DNA of 64,000 nucleotides from Pseudomonas sp. HAR-UPW-AIA-41 (GTDB lineage: Bacteria > Pseudomonadota > Gammaproteobacteria > Pseudomonadales > Pseudomonadaceae), in NCBI RefSeq assembly GCF_002304225.1, contig NZ_NSLB01000007.1, positions 92,525-156,524 on the forward strand, in the 5' to 3' direction. The notes under the pieces were generated by a model. It had not been told where the DNA came from, did no database searches, and saw only the letters and a program-made list of their open reading frames with translations. Shown piece by piece: positions 63,191-64,000 of this stretch. The first letter of the stretch is position 1; every line of letters begins with the position of its first letter. The position numbers were made by a program, and so were the translations under genes.

Positions 63191-64000
63191 ATGTCCCTTC
63201 GTAACTTCACTGTGCGTGCGCGTAACCTGATCGGCTTCGGCCTGCTGGGTCTGATTTTACTGGTGGTTGGCCTGGCCGCTCTGAAGCAGATCGATACCCT
63301 GCGTGAGAATGCCCTGGAGATCCGTGATGTCTGGATGCAGGGCCTGGACTGGATGGGGCAGATCAAAGCTGATCGGTTAAGTATCCGACTGCAGGAAAGT
63401 CTGGCGATGACCATGCCGGATCAGATCGATACCTTCAGCGAGGAGATTCGAACCTTAAAGGCCGATGTCGACAAGTATGACGGTCGCTACGAGGCCACCA
63501 TCATCAGCGATGACGACCGCCGTCTGTTCGATGCTTACCGCCAGCGTAGCCAGACCTACGAGCGTGCCCTGCAGGATGTGCTGGCCAGCCTGCGCAGCGG
63601 TAACCCGGATCTGGGCAGCATCGGTGCCAGCCAGACCAGTTACCGCGAGATGATCAAGGCCCTTGATGAGGTAGTGGAGCTGAATCGCAAGGGCGCGCTG
63701 GCGGCGGGTGAGAAGGCCGAGGCGAGTGCCAATCAGGCAGAGGTGGTGTTCATCGTGCTGCTGGTGGTGGGCCTGCTGCTGACGCTGATCACCGCCTGGC
63801 TGCTCAGCCGCAGCATCACCCAGCCGCTGGAAGAGCTGAAGGCGGTTGCAGCGCGTATTGCCGGTGGTGACCTGAGCCAGGCCGTGCGCTGCGAGGGCAG
63901 TGACGAGATCACCGATGTGCAGCATTCGCTGGAGCAGATGCAGGCCAGCCTGCGCGATACCCTGCATGCCATTCAGGGTTCGGCCACCCAACTGGCCTCG
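63191..64000 (+). CDS. Methyl-accepting chemotaxis protein 2 (partial, runs off window)
   Basis: 270 codons from ATG 63191 are visible with no stop; the gene continues past the window. GGAG precedes the ATG. N-terminal membrane helix, 4-helix-bundle sensor domain (about 33-185), second membrane helix, HAMP domain and the start of the signalling domain ([20 protein letters not shown]) are seen. The sensor domain differs from that of MCP 1, while HAMP and after are nearly identical, so the two probably detect different ligands through the same kinase output. Confidence 0.93.
   Translation, partial: MSLRNFTVRARNLIGFGLLGLILLVVGLAALKQIDTLRENALEIRDVWMQGLDWMGQIKADRLSIRLQESLAMTMPDQIDTFSEEIRTLKADVDKYDGRYEATIISDDDRRLFDAYRQRSQTYERALQDVLASLRSGNPDLGSIGASQTSYREMIKALDEVVELNRKGALAAGEKAEASANQAEVVFIVLLVVGLLLTLITAWLLSRSITQPLEELKAVAARIAGGDLSQAVRCEGSDEITDVQHSLEQMQASLRDTLHAIQGSATQLAS

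Overview
This 64 kb window comes from a GC-rich gammaproteobacterium, almost certainly a Pseudomonas or a close relative. The gene order trkA-rsmB-fmt-def-tsaP-dprA-tsaC-hemF-aroE-plcB matches the oriC-proximal part of Pseudomonas chromosomes. The trpI/trpBA divergent pair, the aa3 oxidase cluster and the metNIQ, znu/zur, thrB and polA-engB blocks are also in pseudomonad arrangements. No IS transposase, prophage, CRISPR array, rRNA or tRNA was seen. Most of the window is core genome with tight operons, many of them joined by 4-bp ATGA overlaps.

Layout. 1-4362 (minus): a TPR-like fragment, trkA, rsmB, fmt and def, covering K+ uptake, 16S rRNA methylation and start-Met formylation/deformylation. 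4494-12701 (plus): a LysM protein (tsaP), dprA, a 205-bp MITE-like element, tsaC, hemF, a VOC protein, aroE, and a phospholipase C cassette (plcB, a parvulin-like foldase and a membrane-anchored coiled-coil protein). 12841-15004: ppk2 and pbpG. 15083-18506: trpBA with the divergent regulator trpI. 18567-26815: small proteins (dodecin, DUF1161), lipoproteins, a degenerate response regulator, a gamma carbonic anhydrase, prlC-yheV, and a LexA-box-preceded radical SAM gene. 27189-35544: a complete aa3-type cytochrome c oxidase locus (coxB, coxA, ctaG, coxC, SURF1, a Sco-like protein, ctaA, ctaB, senC).

35605-42458: methionine ABC transporter (metN-I-Q), an Ala/Gln-rich periplasmic coiled-coil protein, and zinc uptake (zur-znuC-znuB divergent from znuA across a Zur-box-like site). 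42468-47313: two small envelope proteins, thrB, a DUF2782 protein and polA. 47436-47567: a strong candidate for the envelope-stress sRNA ErsA, with an AlgU/sigma-E-type promoter and a C-rich terminator loop. 47615-53178: engB, three cytochrome c genes, dsbA, an EEP-family hydrolase and a diguanylate cyclase. 53193-64000: a DASH-type cryptochrome, marC, an AmpDh2-like amidase, an EAL phosphodiesterase, a DUF1330 protein, an alkaline-phosphatase-superfamily membrane enzyme, a nucleoside-recognition (SpmA/SpmB-like) membrane protein, and two tandem chemoreceptors, the second cut by the window edge.

The items most worth following are the MITE-like element seated on the dprA stop codon, the plcB/foldase/coiled-coil cassette, the ErsA candidate, a monoheme half-copy of cytochrome c4 next to the diheme gene, a Sco-like CXXXC protein between SURF1 and ctaA, the CSS-domain variant phosphodiesterase, and the nearly identical HAMP/signalling segments of the tandem chemoreceptors. 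I found no multi-gene defence or mobile system that looks wholly new.
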